The position numbers and the translations under genes are program-made. Positions 24,868-32,141 of a DNA stretch of 64,000 nt are shown here, piece by piece. This DNA is from Mayfieldus sp963781495 (GTDB lineage Bacteria > Actinomycetota > Thermoleophilia > Solirubrobacterales > 70-9). Below the pieces are notes generated by a model. The model was not told where the DNA came from and ran no database searches. It saw nothing but the letters and a program-made list of their open reading frames with translations. The stretch covers positions 1,839,853 through 1,903,852 of the forward strand of contig CAWAFX010000002.1 in the NCBI GenBank assembly GCA_963781495.1. The letters run 5' to 3'. Every line of letters starts with the position of its first letter. The stretch's first letter is position 1.

Positions 24868-25674
24868 ATGATCAGGGCGACGGTAGACCGGGCATTTCTC
24901 CCCGCCAAGAGCCTGTTCGAGCAGATCGGGGACATGATGATCCTGACCGCGAAGACGATGGTCTCCGCGGTCCGGCCGCCGTATCCCTACGGCGGCGAGT
25001 TCATCGGCCAGTTTCTCTTCGCGCTGCAGCTCTGCTGGTTTCCGATGATGATCTCGACGATCGCCTTCGGCTTCGGGGCGCCTGGCCTGCAGGCCGCCAA
25101 CTTTCTCAGCCTCTTCGGCGCCCTCGACCGCCTCGGCGGGTTTCTGGTTCTCGTCTCTGTCCGCGAGTTCGCGCCCTTCGTCACCGGAATCGTCGTCGCC
25201 GGAGTCGCCGGGACCGCGATCACCGCCGACCTCGGCGCCCGCAAGATCCGCGAGGAGCTCGACGCTCTGCAGGTCCTCGGCGTCGACCCGATCAAGAACC
25301 TCGTCGTGCCCCGCTTCCTGGCCCTGATGATCATCACCGGGTTGCTGGATGTCTTCGCGATCCTCTTTGGTCTCGCGGGTGGGATCAGCGCCGAGCTTCT
25401 CTATCACCAGCCGCTGGGCGGCTTCTTTGCCACCCTGTTCACCAACGCCTCGATCACCGACCTCTGGGGCTCGGTGCTGAAGACGACCCTGTTCGGGGCG
25501 ATCATCGCGATCGTCTGCTCCTACAAGGGAATGACCGCCTCCGGAGGTGCGGCCGGGGTCGGCAGGGCGGTCAACGAGGCGGTCGTGATCTCTTTCATGG
25601 GCATCTTCGCCTTCAACTACGTCTTTACCCAGACCCTGCTCGCAACCCATCCCGAGCTGCAGACGATTCGATGA
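24868..25674 (+). CDS. MlaE/YrbE-family permease, stand-alone
   Basis: 268-aa membrane protein of the MlaE/YrbE family, permease subunits of ABC systems moving phospholipids or sterols. The signature VAGVAGTAITADLGARKIREE and ELDALQVLGVDPIKNLVVPR is clear, with about five helices. Actinobacterial MCE operons normally have two YrbE genes followed by six mce genes; here there is only one, with no ATPase or MCE protein adjacent. It is fused translationally to the GntR regulator (no intergenic base), which suggests the regulator senses a lipid-like ligand (inference). Confidence 0.85.
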   Translation: MIRATVDRAFLPAKSLFEQIGDMMILTAKTMVSAVRPPYPYGGEFIGQFLFALQLCWFPMMISTIAFGFGAPGLQAANFLSLFGALDRLGGFLVLVSVREFAPFVTGIVVAGVAGTAITADLGARKIREELDALQVLGVDPIKNLVVPRFLALMIITGLLDVFAILFGLAGGISAELLYHQPLGGFFATLFTNASITDLWGSVLKTTLFGAIIAIVCSYKGMTASGGAAGVGRAVNEAVVISFMGIFAFNYVFTQTLLATHPELQTIR

Positions 25675-25693
25675 CCGCGGTGACGTCATCGGG

Positions 25694-26095
25694 ATGACTG
25701 GGACCCTGGGCGCGCGCCCGGTCGATCGTCTCGTCGCGGGTCTGCTGCTGGTCCTGATGGCAGCCGGCAGCCTCTGGCTCTGGATCGGGGTCCCGGCACT
25801 CACCCTCTGGGGGGTCGCGCAGATCGTCGACACCCCCGGCCAACATCTCGTCCTCGGCCTGCTGGCCGTGCCGGCGGCGATGATCCTGTTCGCGGGGCTG
25901 CTCTTCTGGCTCAATGGCCTCTACCTGCGGCTGGTCGCCCCGCGGCGAATGCTGGAGGACGAAGACGGGGAGGCGGCCCAGATCCGTGGGCCGCTCGAGC
26001 TTTTGATGGGCTGGTCACTCGCTGCCGCTGCCGTCGTCGCGCTGGTCTGGCTCCTCCTGCATCCAATACCGCAGCTTTCGGGTGGCATCGGCTAG
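25694..26095 (+). CDS. Membrane protein of unknown function
   Basis: 133-aa protein with about three hydrophobic segments: LVAGLLLVLMAAGSLWLWIG, LVLGLLAVPAAMILFAGLLFW and LLMGWSLAAAAVVALVWLLL. It lies 19 nt after the MlaE-like gene and is probably co-transcribed. No family was recognised. The short distance suggests an accessory role for the permease. Confidence 0.6.
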   Translation: MTGTLGARPVDRLVAGLLLVLMAAGSLWLWIGVPALTLWGVAQIVDTPGQHLVLGLLAVPAAMILFAGLLFWLNGLYLRLVAPRRMLEDEDGEAAQIRGPLELLMGWSLAAAAVVALVWLLLHPIPQLSGGIG

Positions 26096-26149
26096 CTTCG
26101 CCTTGGGTCGCCTCAGGCGATAATCGCGTCCCAACCGAGGAGGAGGCCG

Positions 26150-26680
26150 CTGTCCAACCCGCTCAGATCAGAGGCTGACGCTTTTCGCTGGATCGTGGTG
26201 ATCGGCATCGCCGTCGCCTCGGTGATCGCCGTCGCGCTGCTGCTCAGGCCTGCGGCCGGCGCGGCCTGGGCGGCCGCCCTGGTCGGTTTCGCCGCCGGCT
26301 ATGCCTGGCGCAGCTTTCGCCGGACGGCGGCCGGCGGCTTGTCGGTCTCGCGCGGCGGCGACGGCCGCCGCCGCATCCTCGTCCTCGCCGACGGGATGGT
26401 CGGCGCAGAGGCACTGGTGGCCGAGATCCTCGAGCGCAGCCGCGACGCCGCGGGCGAGGTCTTCGTCGTCGTCCCCGGACCCGCGGCGTCGGCGAGCGCT
26501 TCGTCCCAGCCCGAGGCGGCCGAGCTGGCACGCCAGCGGCTCGAGCTGGCTCTGCAGGCGATCCAGGAGGCGGGGCTGCGCGCCCGCGGCCGCTTAGGCG
26601 ATTCCGAGCCCGGCGCCGCCCTCACCGAGGCCCTGCGCGAGTTCGAGGCCGACGAGATCGTGATCGTCGAACGCCGCTGA
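26150..26680 (+). CDS. Membrane-anchored Usp-like protein, probable CTG start
   Basis: 176 aa if started at CTG 26150 (LSNPLRSEADAFRWIV...). The first conventional start, GTG 26195, would remove 15 residues that look native. AGGAGGAGG at 26138-26146 lies at correct spacing only for the CTG, and GATAAT at 26119-26124 fits a promoter for a short leader. Two helices (VIGIAVASVIAVALLL and AWAAALVGFAAGYAW) precede a cytoplasmic alpha/beta domain RRRILVLADGMVGAEALVAEIL ... ADEIVIVERR resembling universal stress proteins. Function unknown. Confidence 0.65.
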   Translation: MSNPLRSEADAFRWIVVIGIAVASVIAVALLLRPAAGAAWAAALVGFAAGYAWRSFRRTAAGGLSVSRGGDGRRRILVLADGMVGAEALVAEILERSRDAAGEVFVVVPGPAASASASSQPEAAELARQRLELALQAIQEAGLRARGRLGDSEPGAALTEALREFEADEIVIVERR

Positions 26681-26681
26681 G

Positions 26682-27407
26682 CTACTTCTTCTTGCGCGAG
26701 GAGCCGGACTTCGCGCCGCCGCCGGAGGCCTTGCCTCCGGTCGAGGTGACCAGGTAGTCGACCAGCTGCTTGAGCTGGTCGGCGGGGATCAGCTGCGAGA
26801 AGTTCTGCGGCATCACGTTTGAGGGATAGCCCGGGGTGATCTTGGCGTTGGGGTCGGTGATCGACTGCATGATCATCGCCGCGCTCTGGCCCGGCAGCGC
26901 CTTGTCGAGGTTGGGTCCCACGCTGCCGCCGGCGTTCGCGGCGGCGAGCGTGTGACAGCCGGCGCAGCCGTTGTTGGCGAAGACCTGGGCGCCCGGCCCG
27001 CCCGGGACCTTGGGCGGGCCCTGGCCGGTTCCGGCGACGCTGCCGACGTAGGCAGCGACGTCGTCAAGGTCCTGGCCCTCGAGGAGCTTCGCCGGCATCG
27101 AGATCGTGGGGTCGTTGGTCGAGGGGCGCGGAAAGTCGACCTGCGCCTTGACGATTCCTTCGATCGTGTCGCTGTCGGTTCCGCCGGCGGCGCGGGCGGC
27201 GGCGAAGGCGGCGTCGAGATCGGGCCCCTGGGTCCCGGTGGTCGCCGCCTGGGCCAGCGTGTGGCAGCTGCCGCAGGTGGTGATGAAGAGCTGGCGCCCG
27301 CGGCTGGTGTTCGTGCTCGAGGTGCCGCAGCCGGCGCTCACGAGGGCGATCGCGAGCACGCAGACCAGCAGAGGAAGCGAGCGTGTGAGGGTCGGCGACG
27401 TCGGCAT
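26682..27407 (-). CDS. Dihaem cytochrome c lipoprotein
   Basis: 241-aa protein with lipobox LVSAGC near residues 23-28. Two class I cytochrome c domains follow, each with CxxCH (CGSCHTL and CAGCHTL) and a later Met-containing segment (TISMPAKLLEGQDL; PSNVMPQNFSQLI) supplying the sixth ligand. The C-terminus is Gly/Ser/Lys-rich. ATG 27407 is preferred because it starts just before the signal sequence. TAGAAT (complement of 27431-27436) lies 23 nt upstream. Because ctaC lacks a fused cytochrome domain, this is a good candidate electron donor to the oxidase (inference). Confidence 0.88.
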   Translation of the reverse strand: MPTSPTLTRSLPLLVCVLAIALVSAGCGTSSTNTSRGRQLFITTCGSCHTLAQAATTGTQGPDLDAAFAAARAAGGTDSDTIEGIVKAQVDFPRPSTNDPTISMPAKLLEGQDLDDVAAYVGSVAGTGQGPPKVPGGPGAQVFANNGCAGCHTLAAANAGGSVGPNLDKALPGQSAAMIMQSITDPNAKITPGYPSNVMPQNFSQLIPADQLKQLVDYLVTSTGGKASGGGAKSGSSRKKK

Positions 27408-27545
27408 CTGAGGGGCAGCCAGGCGGGGGCATTCTATAGCTGCGCATCCGTCGCCAAGACCACCTGCGGGCCCCGATCGGTGGGATAAGCTTGCGCCGAT
27501 CGGCACGACTATTCGCACACCCCGGGGAAGCGAGGACTGCCTGCG

Positions 27546-27947
27546 ATGCAGGTGAAAGACGGCATGTCACCAGTGGTCCTCACCGTCGGCCCGGGCCACA
27601 CCCTGCGCGAGGCCGCCGCCAAGATGGTCGAGAAGAAGACCGGCGCGGCGATCGTGATCGACGAGGCGGCGCCGGCGCCGGGGATCATCACCGAGCGCGA
27701 CCTGCTGCTCTCGGTCGGAAACGGCGAGAACCCCGACGACGAACGGGTCGCCGACCACATGAGCGACAGCGTGATCGCGGCGGCGACGGACTGGAGCCTC
27801 GAGCGCGCCGCCTCCGAGATGTCGCGGCGCAGCATCCGCCACCTGGTCGTCTACTCCGGCTCGGAGCTCGTGGGGGTGCTCTCGATGCGCGACATCGTCC
27901 GCGTCTGGACGTCCGAGGGCGCGACCTCCGGGATGAGCCCGGACTGA
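27546..27947 (+). CDS. CBS-domain pair protein
   Basis: 133-aa protein consisting of two CBS modules: VKDGMSPVVLTVGPGHTLREAAAKM ... GIITERDLL and VADHMSDSVIAAATDWSLERAASEM ... GVLSMRDIVRVW. It probably binds an adenine nucleotide and acts as a small regulatory protein; no effector domain is attached. It is convergent with the oxidase subunit IV-like gene (7 nt between stops). Confidence 0.88.
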   Translation: MQVKDGMSPVVLTVGPGHTLREAAAKMVEKKTGAAIVIDEAAPAPGIITERDLLLSVGNGENPDDERVADHMSDSVIAAATDWSLERAASEMSRRSIRHLVVYSGSELVGVLSMRDIVRVWTSEGATSGMSPD

Positions 27948-27954
27948 GCCGGAC

Positions 27955-28251
27955 TCAGCCGCGCTTGGCCGGTGCCCGCAGCGAGGCCGCGGGCAGCACA
28001 GACGTCGACGGGCGCTGGCGCCGGGGGCGCTCGTAGAAGTCGTGCGCGGAGGCGCTGATCAGCGATCGCAGCGCCAGCAGCGCAATCACGGCGCCGACGA
28101 TCATGTAGACCCAGCCGCGGAAAAGAAACCCTTCGCCAAATATGCCGGTGACGAGGAGCACGAGGCCGAGGACACAGAAGATCGGGCTCCAGGACGGCTG
28201 CGGCGGATAGATCAGCTCGGTCGGCTGCGGGATCTCTTCCTGAACGGCCAT
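27955..28251 (-). CDS. Cytochrome c oxidase subunit IV-like protein
   Basis: 98-aa protein with two membrane helices (SPIFCVLGLVLLVTGIFG and GWVYMIVGAVIALLALRSLI) and a basic C-terminal tail. Size, topology and position match the small CtaF/COX4 subunits of actinobacterial oxidases; assignment rests on these and not on a catalytic motif. Its ATG shares one base with the stop of the 38-aa gene before it (TGATG). It is the last gene of the operon starting at 33004. Confidence 0.7.
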   Translation of the reverse strand: MAVQEEIPQPTELIYPPQPSWSPIFCVLGLVLLVTGIFGEGFLFRGWVYMIVGAVIALLALRSLISASAHDFYERPRRQRPSTSVLPAASLRAPAKRG

Positions 28252-28367
28252 CAGGCGGAGGCGATGTAGATCGTCGCGACGATGAAGGAGAGCGCGAACA
28301 GTCCCGCGGCCAGCAGTCCCAACCAGAGGCCGGAGACGATGTTGCGCCTTGCCTGCTCGCGGTCCAC
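28251..28367 (-). CDS. 38-residue single-helix membrane peptide in the oxidase operon
   Basis: Starts at GTG 28367 and reads MDREQARRNIVSGLWLG followed by a helix LLAAGLFALSFIVATIYIA, stopping at 28251. The stop overlaps the next start (TGATG), and the gene lies 12 nt after ctaB. A charged N-terminus followed by one helix resembles the tiny oxidase assembly proteins found beside proteobacterial cox genes, and stabilising micro-subunits such as those of bd or cbb3 oxidases. Homology to any of these is not established. The tight coupling supports it being real. Confidence 0.65.
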   Translation of the reverse strand: MDREQARRNIVSGLWLGLLAAGLFALSFIVATIYIASA

Positions 28368-28379
28368 GGGCGACTTCTA

Positions 28380-29342
28380 TCAGAGCACTCTGTCGGCGGC
28401 CATCGCCACGAACAGAAGCGCCAGGTAGGCGAGCGAGTAGAGATAGAGGCGCAACGCCGTGGCGCGGCTGGGCTGGGCGCGCAGCCGCAGGGCGAGGAAG
28501 CAGAAGGCGCCTCCCAGCAGCAGCGCCGCGGCGAGGTAGAGGGCGCCAAAGAGGCCGCCGATCACCGGCAGCACGCTGACCGCGAGCAGGACCAGCGCGT
28601 AGATGAGGATCTGGCGCCGCGTCTCCGGCTCGCCGCGGACGACGGGCAGCATCGGCACGCCGGTGCGCGCGTAGTCGTCCTTGATCAGCAGCGAGAGGGC
28701 CCAGAAGTGGGGCGGGGTCCAGAAGAAGACGATCGCGAAGGGGTAGAAGGCGTCGACCGACAGCCCCCCGGTCACGGCTGCCCAGCCGACCAGCGGCGGC
28801 ATGGCGCCCGCGGCACCACCGATGACGATGTTCTGCGGCGTCAGGGGCTTCAGCCAGAGGGTGTAGACGAAGACGTAGCCCAGCAGCCCGACCATCGCCA
28901 GCACGGCGGCGAGCAGGTTCACGGTGATCGCCAGCTGGGCGAAGGCCAGCGTCCCCAGCACGATCCCGAAGACGAGACCGTGCAGGGGCTTGATGCGGCC
29001 ACTGACCAGGGGACGTCGTCGCGTTCGCGCCATCCGCGCGTCGACGTCGCGGTCGATGTAGTGGTTGATCGCCCCGGCGCCGCCGGCGGCGAGATAGCCG
29101 CCGATCATCGTCCAGATCACCGTCGCCAGCGGCGGCCCGGAAGGATCGGCGACGAGCATCGTGGCCACCGTCGTGACCAGAAGCAGGGCGATGATCCGCG
29201 GCTTGGTCAGCGCCAGGTAGTCGCGGGCGATCTCGATCATCGAGGCCCGAGCCGGCGCAGACCGCAGCCTGCGGCCCGCCGGCGGGGCGGAAACCCCGGT
29301 CTCCAGCGGGCTTGCTTGGGCGGCTCTGGTCTCGGCTTCCAT
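28380..29342 (-). CDS. ctaB: Protohaem IX farnesyltransferase (haem O synthase)
   Basis: 320-aa UbiA-family membrane enzyme that farnesylates haem B to haem O for the oxidase. The first Asp-rich motif is NHYIDRDVDARMARTRRRPL, and the second loop reads KDDYARTGVPMLPVVRG. TKPRIIALLL and PPHFWALSL are family marks, and about nine helices are predicted. ATG 29342 shares one base with the ctaA stop (TGATG), giving a Pro/Ala-rich cytoplasmic N-terminus of about 35 residues. The longer upstream frame lies inside ctaA and is rejected. Confidence 0.95.
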   Translation of the reverse strand: MEAETRAAQASPLETGVSAPPAGRRLRSAPARASMIEIARDYLALTKPRIIALLLVTTVATMLVADPSGPPLATVIWTMIGGYLAAGGAGAINHYIDRDVDARMARTRRRPLVSGRIKPLHGLVFGIVLGTLAFAQLAITVNLLAAVLAMVGLLGYVFVYTLWLKPLTPQNIVIGGAAGAMPPLVGWAAVTGGLSVDAFYPFAIVFFWTPPHFWALSLLIKDDYARTGVPMLPVVRGEPETRRQILIYALVLLAVSVLPVIGGLFGALYLAAALLLGGAFCFLALRLRAQPSRATALRLYLYSLAYLALLFVAMAADRVL

Positions 29343-30373
29343 CAGGCTGGCGCTGCGGAGGTCTCCGGCTTGGCACCGGAGCGCCTGGTCCCGGCTTGTG
29401 GAACCGGGGAGAGGCGAAGCGTGGTGCTCACCGCCGCCGCCCAGAGCAGGGTACCGGTGGTCAGGTGGGCGACGATCAGGACCGGGTGCTTGCCGAGCTC
29501 GACGTTGAGCACTCCGAGCGCGAACTGCGCGACCAGCAGCAGACCCAGCGAGGTCAGTTCCCAAGACCAGGCACGGCGGTAGAGCGCCAGCCCCAGCAGC
29601 GCCAGGATCGTCAGCGAGGTCGCGTAGACGAGCGCCCGGTGGGTCAGCTGGATGTCGGCGAGGTGCCCGTACCTGCCGAAGGGCAGCGGGTTGGACTGCC
29701 CGTTGCAGCCCGGGAACTGCTCCCCGCAGGCCAGGTGGGCCCCGGCGACCGCGCCGTTGTGGACTCCCTCCTCCTCGGTCCCGGCGATCACACCGCCGGC
29801 GACGATCGTCGCCAGCACGAGGACCGAGGCGGCGGTGGCCAGCGGCAGCAGCCCGCGAGCCTGCAGGCGAGGCGCCGCCGCGCCGCCTTCGCGCGAGGCG
29901 GCCCAGCGCAGCGTCAGCAGCGTCCCCAGCAGCAGCATCGCCAGCCCGAGATGGGCGGCGACGAAGACCTGCTCGAGGTTGTGCTCGACGGTCAGGCCGC
30001 CGAGCACCGCCTGCGCGAGGACCAACACGGCCGCGACCACGGTGCCCCGGCGCAGGAAGACCGAGCCCGGAAGCTTGCGCGCCTGCCAGACGCAGAGCAG
30101 GATCAGAACGACGACGATCGAAGCCAGGGCTCGGTGGGAGAACTCGATGATCGCGTTCTCCTGGATCAGGGGCAGCGCTCGGCCTCCGCAGAGCGGCCAG
30201 CCCTTGACCCCGTTGCCTGAGGTCCCGCAGCCGAGCCCGGAGTCGGTGATCCGGACCACGCCGCCGACGACGATCAGCGCGAAGGTGGCGAGGACTGTGA
30301 TCGTGAGCAAGAGGCGAAGCCGGCGAAGATCGCCGCCGGGGGCTGCGCCCCCTCTGCCTGGCGCCACCGACAT
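29342..30373 (-). CDS. ctaA: Haem A synthase
   Basis: 343-aa membrane enzyme oxidising haem O to haem A, with about eight helices. Conserved histidines lie in EFSHRALAS, AAHLGLAM, QLTHRALVY and VAHLTTGTLL, the usual four haem ligands. Extracellular cysteine pairs in LGCGTSGNGVKGWPLCGG and CGEQFPGC suggest two disulfides. ATG 30373 was chosen; an in-frame GTG 9 nt upstream is also possible. It follows the COX1-like gene after 67 nt containing a GGGCCC-GAA-GGGCCC hairpin, and it is coupled to ctaB. Confidence 0.93.
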   Translation of the reverse strand: MSVAPGRGGAAPGGDLRRLRLLLTITVLATFALIVVGGVVRITDSGLGCGTSGNGVKGWPLCGGRALPLIQENAIIEFSHRALASIVVVLILLCVWQARKLPGSVFLRRGTVVAAVLVLAQAVLGGLTVEHNLEQVFVAAHLGLAMLLLGTLLTLRWAASREGGAAAPRLQARGLLPLATAASVLVLATIVAGGVIAGTEEEGVHNGAVAGAHLACGEQFPGCNGQSNPLPFGRYGHLADIQLTHRALVYATSLTILALLGLALYRRAWSWELTSLGLLLVAQFALGVLNVELGKHPVLIVAHLTTGTLLWAAAVSTTLRLSPVPQAGTRRSGAKPETSAAPA

Positions 30374-30440
30374 CAAATCCACCTGCCAGTCGCCTCGCAA
30401 TCGGGCCCTTCGGGCCCTCTGCTCGACGTAAACATCAACT

Positions 30441-32141
30441 TCAGGCTACCGGCTGCGATTCCGTGGCTTCGGAGCCGGCTCCGTGCTGGCGACGGGCGAT
30501 CGCGTCGCGAACGTCGCGAAGTGGCTCCGGGCCGCGGACGTCGGGCACGACGTCGAAGTTGTGCGGCGGCGGCGGCGACTCGGGAAGCCATTCCAACGAG
30601 GTTCCACCCCAGGGATCGTGCCCGGCGGCGACCCCTCCGCGCAGGCTGAGGACGAGGTTCGCGAGCGACATCACGATCCCGATCGCGAGCACGAAGGAAC
30701 CGATCGTCGCCACCATGTTGTCGGCGTTGACCCCTGCGGCGTCGAAGTACTTGTAGGCGTCGACGACCTGCCCCTGCAGGCCGGCGAGGACGAGCGGGAA
30801 GAAGGCGAGGTTGAGGCCGGCGATGATGGTCCAGAAGGAGATTCGGCCGAGGCTCTCGCCGAGCACGCGGCCGGTCATCTTCGGATACCAGTAGTGAAGC
30901 GCCGCCAGGCCGCCCAGCACCGCGCCCCCGACCAGCGCGTAGTGAGTCGACGCGGTCGCGTCGGTCGTGTTGTGAAGCTGCCAGCCGACCCCGACCGCGC
31001 TGTGGGCGAGCTCTGCGGCGAGCCCGATCGTGGTCATCGAGAGCGCTCCGAGAGCGAAGAGCATCGGCGCTCGCAGCCGCAGCGAGCCCCCGAACATCGT
31101 CGCCAGCAGGTTGAAGATGATCAGGCCGAAGGGGATCACGGTCGCCATCGCCATCGCCATCGCGAAGTAGTCCCAGCCGATCCCGATCGGGTCCGAGTAC
31201 ATGTTCTGCATCCAGGCCAGGGTCCCGAGCACGGCGACCGCGGCCAGTGAGCCCATCACAACCTCGCGGTTGAAGAGCGGCTTGCGCGAGAAGGTGGGCA
31301 GGATCTCGGCGATCGCCCCGAGGGCGGTGATCACGATCAGCATGTAGGTGCCGGTGAAGAAGATCCAGCTCAGGTGCTGCCAGAGCAGCGGCGCGCCGCC
31401 GGCGTCGCCCGCGAAGAAGATTCCGTTCACGTTGCGGTCGAACATCAGCATCGTGACCGCCGCCAGCATCACGACCGAGATCACGCCGAGGAGGACGCTC
31501 GCCACCGTCGCCGTCCAGGCGAACGGCGGCAGCCGCCGCCAGGCGAGGCCCGGCGCCCGCAGGTTGCGCAGCGTCACGATCATGTTGATCGAGAAGCAGA
31601 TGAAGCCGAGGCAGATCAGCCCCACCGAGCCGAGCCAGACGTCGGCGCCGTTGCTGGGCGCGAAGGCGATGCTGGAGAGCGGCGGCAGCGGGTTGACGCC
31701 GGACTCCGGCGGCGTGTAGACGAGGCTGATGTAGAGCATCGCCGCGCCGCCGGCCCAGAGCCAGAAGGCGAGCTGACCCAGTCGCGGCAGGGCGGTCGTG
31801 CGGGCGCCGATCTGCAGCGGCACGACGTAGTAGATGAGTCCGACCACGAGCGGGATCGCGAAGAGGAAGATCGCCGTCTCGCCGTAGAGCGAGAGGATGC
31901 GGTTGAAGAACTCCGGCCGCAGCAGCGTGTTCTCGGGGATCGCCAGCTGCAGCCGCATCAGCAGCCACTCGACGACGGCGACCAGCAGGAAGCCGAGCGA
32001 GCCGCTGATGAACATCCGGCCGACGTCCTTGTGATCGGCGCTCGTCGCGAGCTCGACCCAGCGCGGGCCGCGGCGCGGATAATCGCTGCTGACCAGCTCC
32101 GGGCGGGCGGGGGCGAGGCTAGTCGCGGGCGGCGGGGTCAT
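30441..32141 (-). CDS. COX1-like membrane protein lacking the haem-copper ligands
   Basis: 566-aa, about 12-helix protein clearly of the oxidase subunit I fold: SADHKDVG, LPTFSRKPLF, YWYPKMTGR and the C-terminal LEWLPESPPPPHNFD are kept. Aligned without gaps to ctaD of this window, the ligands are replaced. Helix II His becomes Tyr (SLYGETAIFLF). The helix VI SHPAVY segment becomes TGTYM, losing the CuB His and cross-linked Tyr. Helix VII HH becomes QN (AWMQNMY). The a3 His becomes Ser, and only the second helix X His remains (TASTHYALVGG). It cannot be a normal oxidase. Its ATG overlaps the COX2-like stop (ATGA); ctaA and ctaB follow. Confidence 0.9.
   Translation of the reverse strand: MTPPPATSLAPARPELVSSDYPRRGPRWVELATSADHKDVGRMFISGSLGFLLVAVVEWLLMRLQLAIPENTLLRPEFFNRILSLYGETAIFLFAIPLVVGLIYYVVPLQIGARTTALPRLGQLAFWLWAGGAAMLYISLVYTPPESGVNPLPPLSSIAFAPSNGADVWLGSVGLICLGFICFSINMIVTLRNLRAPGLAWRRLPPFAWTATVASVLLGVISVVMLAAVTMLMFDRNVNGIFFAGDAGGAPLLWQHLSWIFFTGTYMLIVITALGAIAEILPTFSRKPLFNREVVMGSLAAVAVLGTLAWMQNMYSDPIGIGWDYFAMAMAMATVIPFGLIIFNLLATMFGGSLRLRAPMLFALGALSMTTIGLAAELAHSAVGVGWQLHNTTDATASTHYALVGGAVLGGLAALHYWYPKMTGRVLGESLGRISFWTIIAGLNLAFFPLVLAGLQGQVVDAYKYFDAAGVNADNMVATIGSFVLAIGIVMSLANLVLSLRGGVAAGHDPWGGTSLEWLPESPPPPHNFDVVPDVRGPEPLRDVRDAIARRQHGAGSEATESQPVA

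Noticed and set aside
30403..30417. GGGCCC-TTC-GGGCCC hairpin between the COX1-like gene and ctaA as a terminator
   Set aside because: Short stem, no T-tract, and the downstream genes need transcription from the same operon; more likely a minor mRNA structure.
30373..31968. Open frame covering the COX1-like gene on the same strand
   Set aside because: Shadow frame of the COX1-like gene; Arg/Ala/Asp-rich with no motif.
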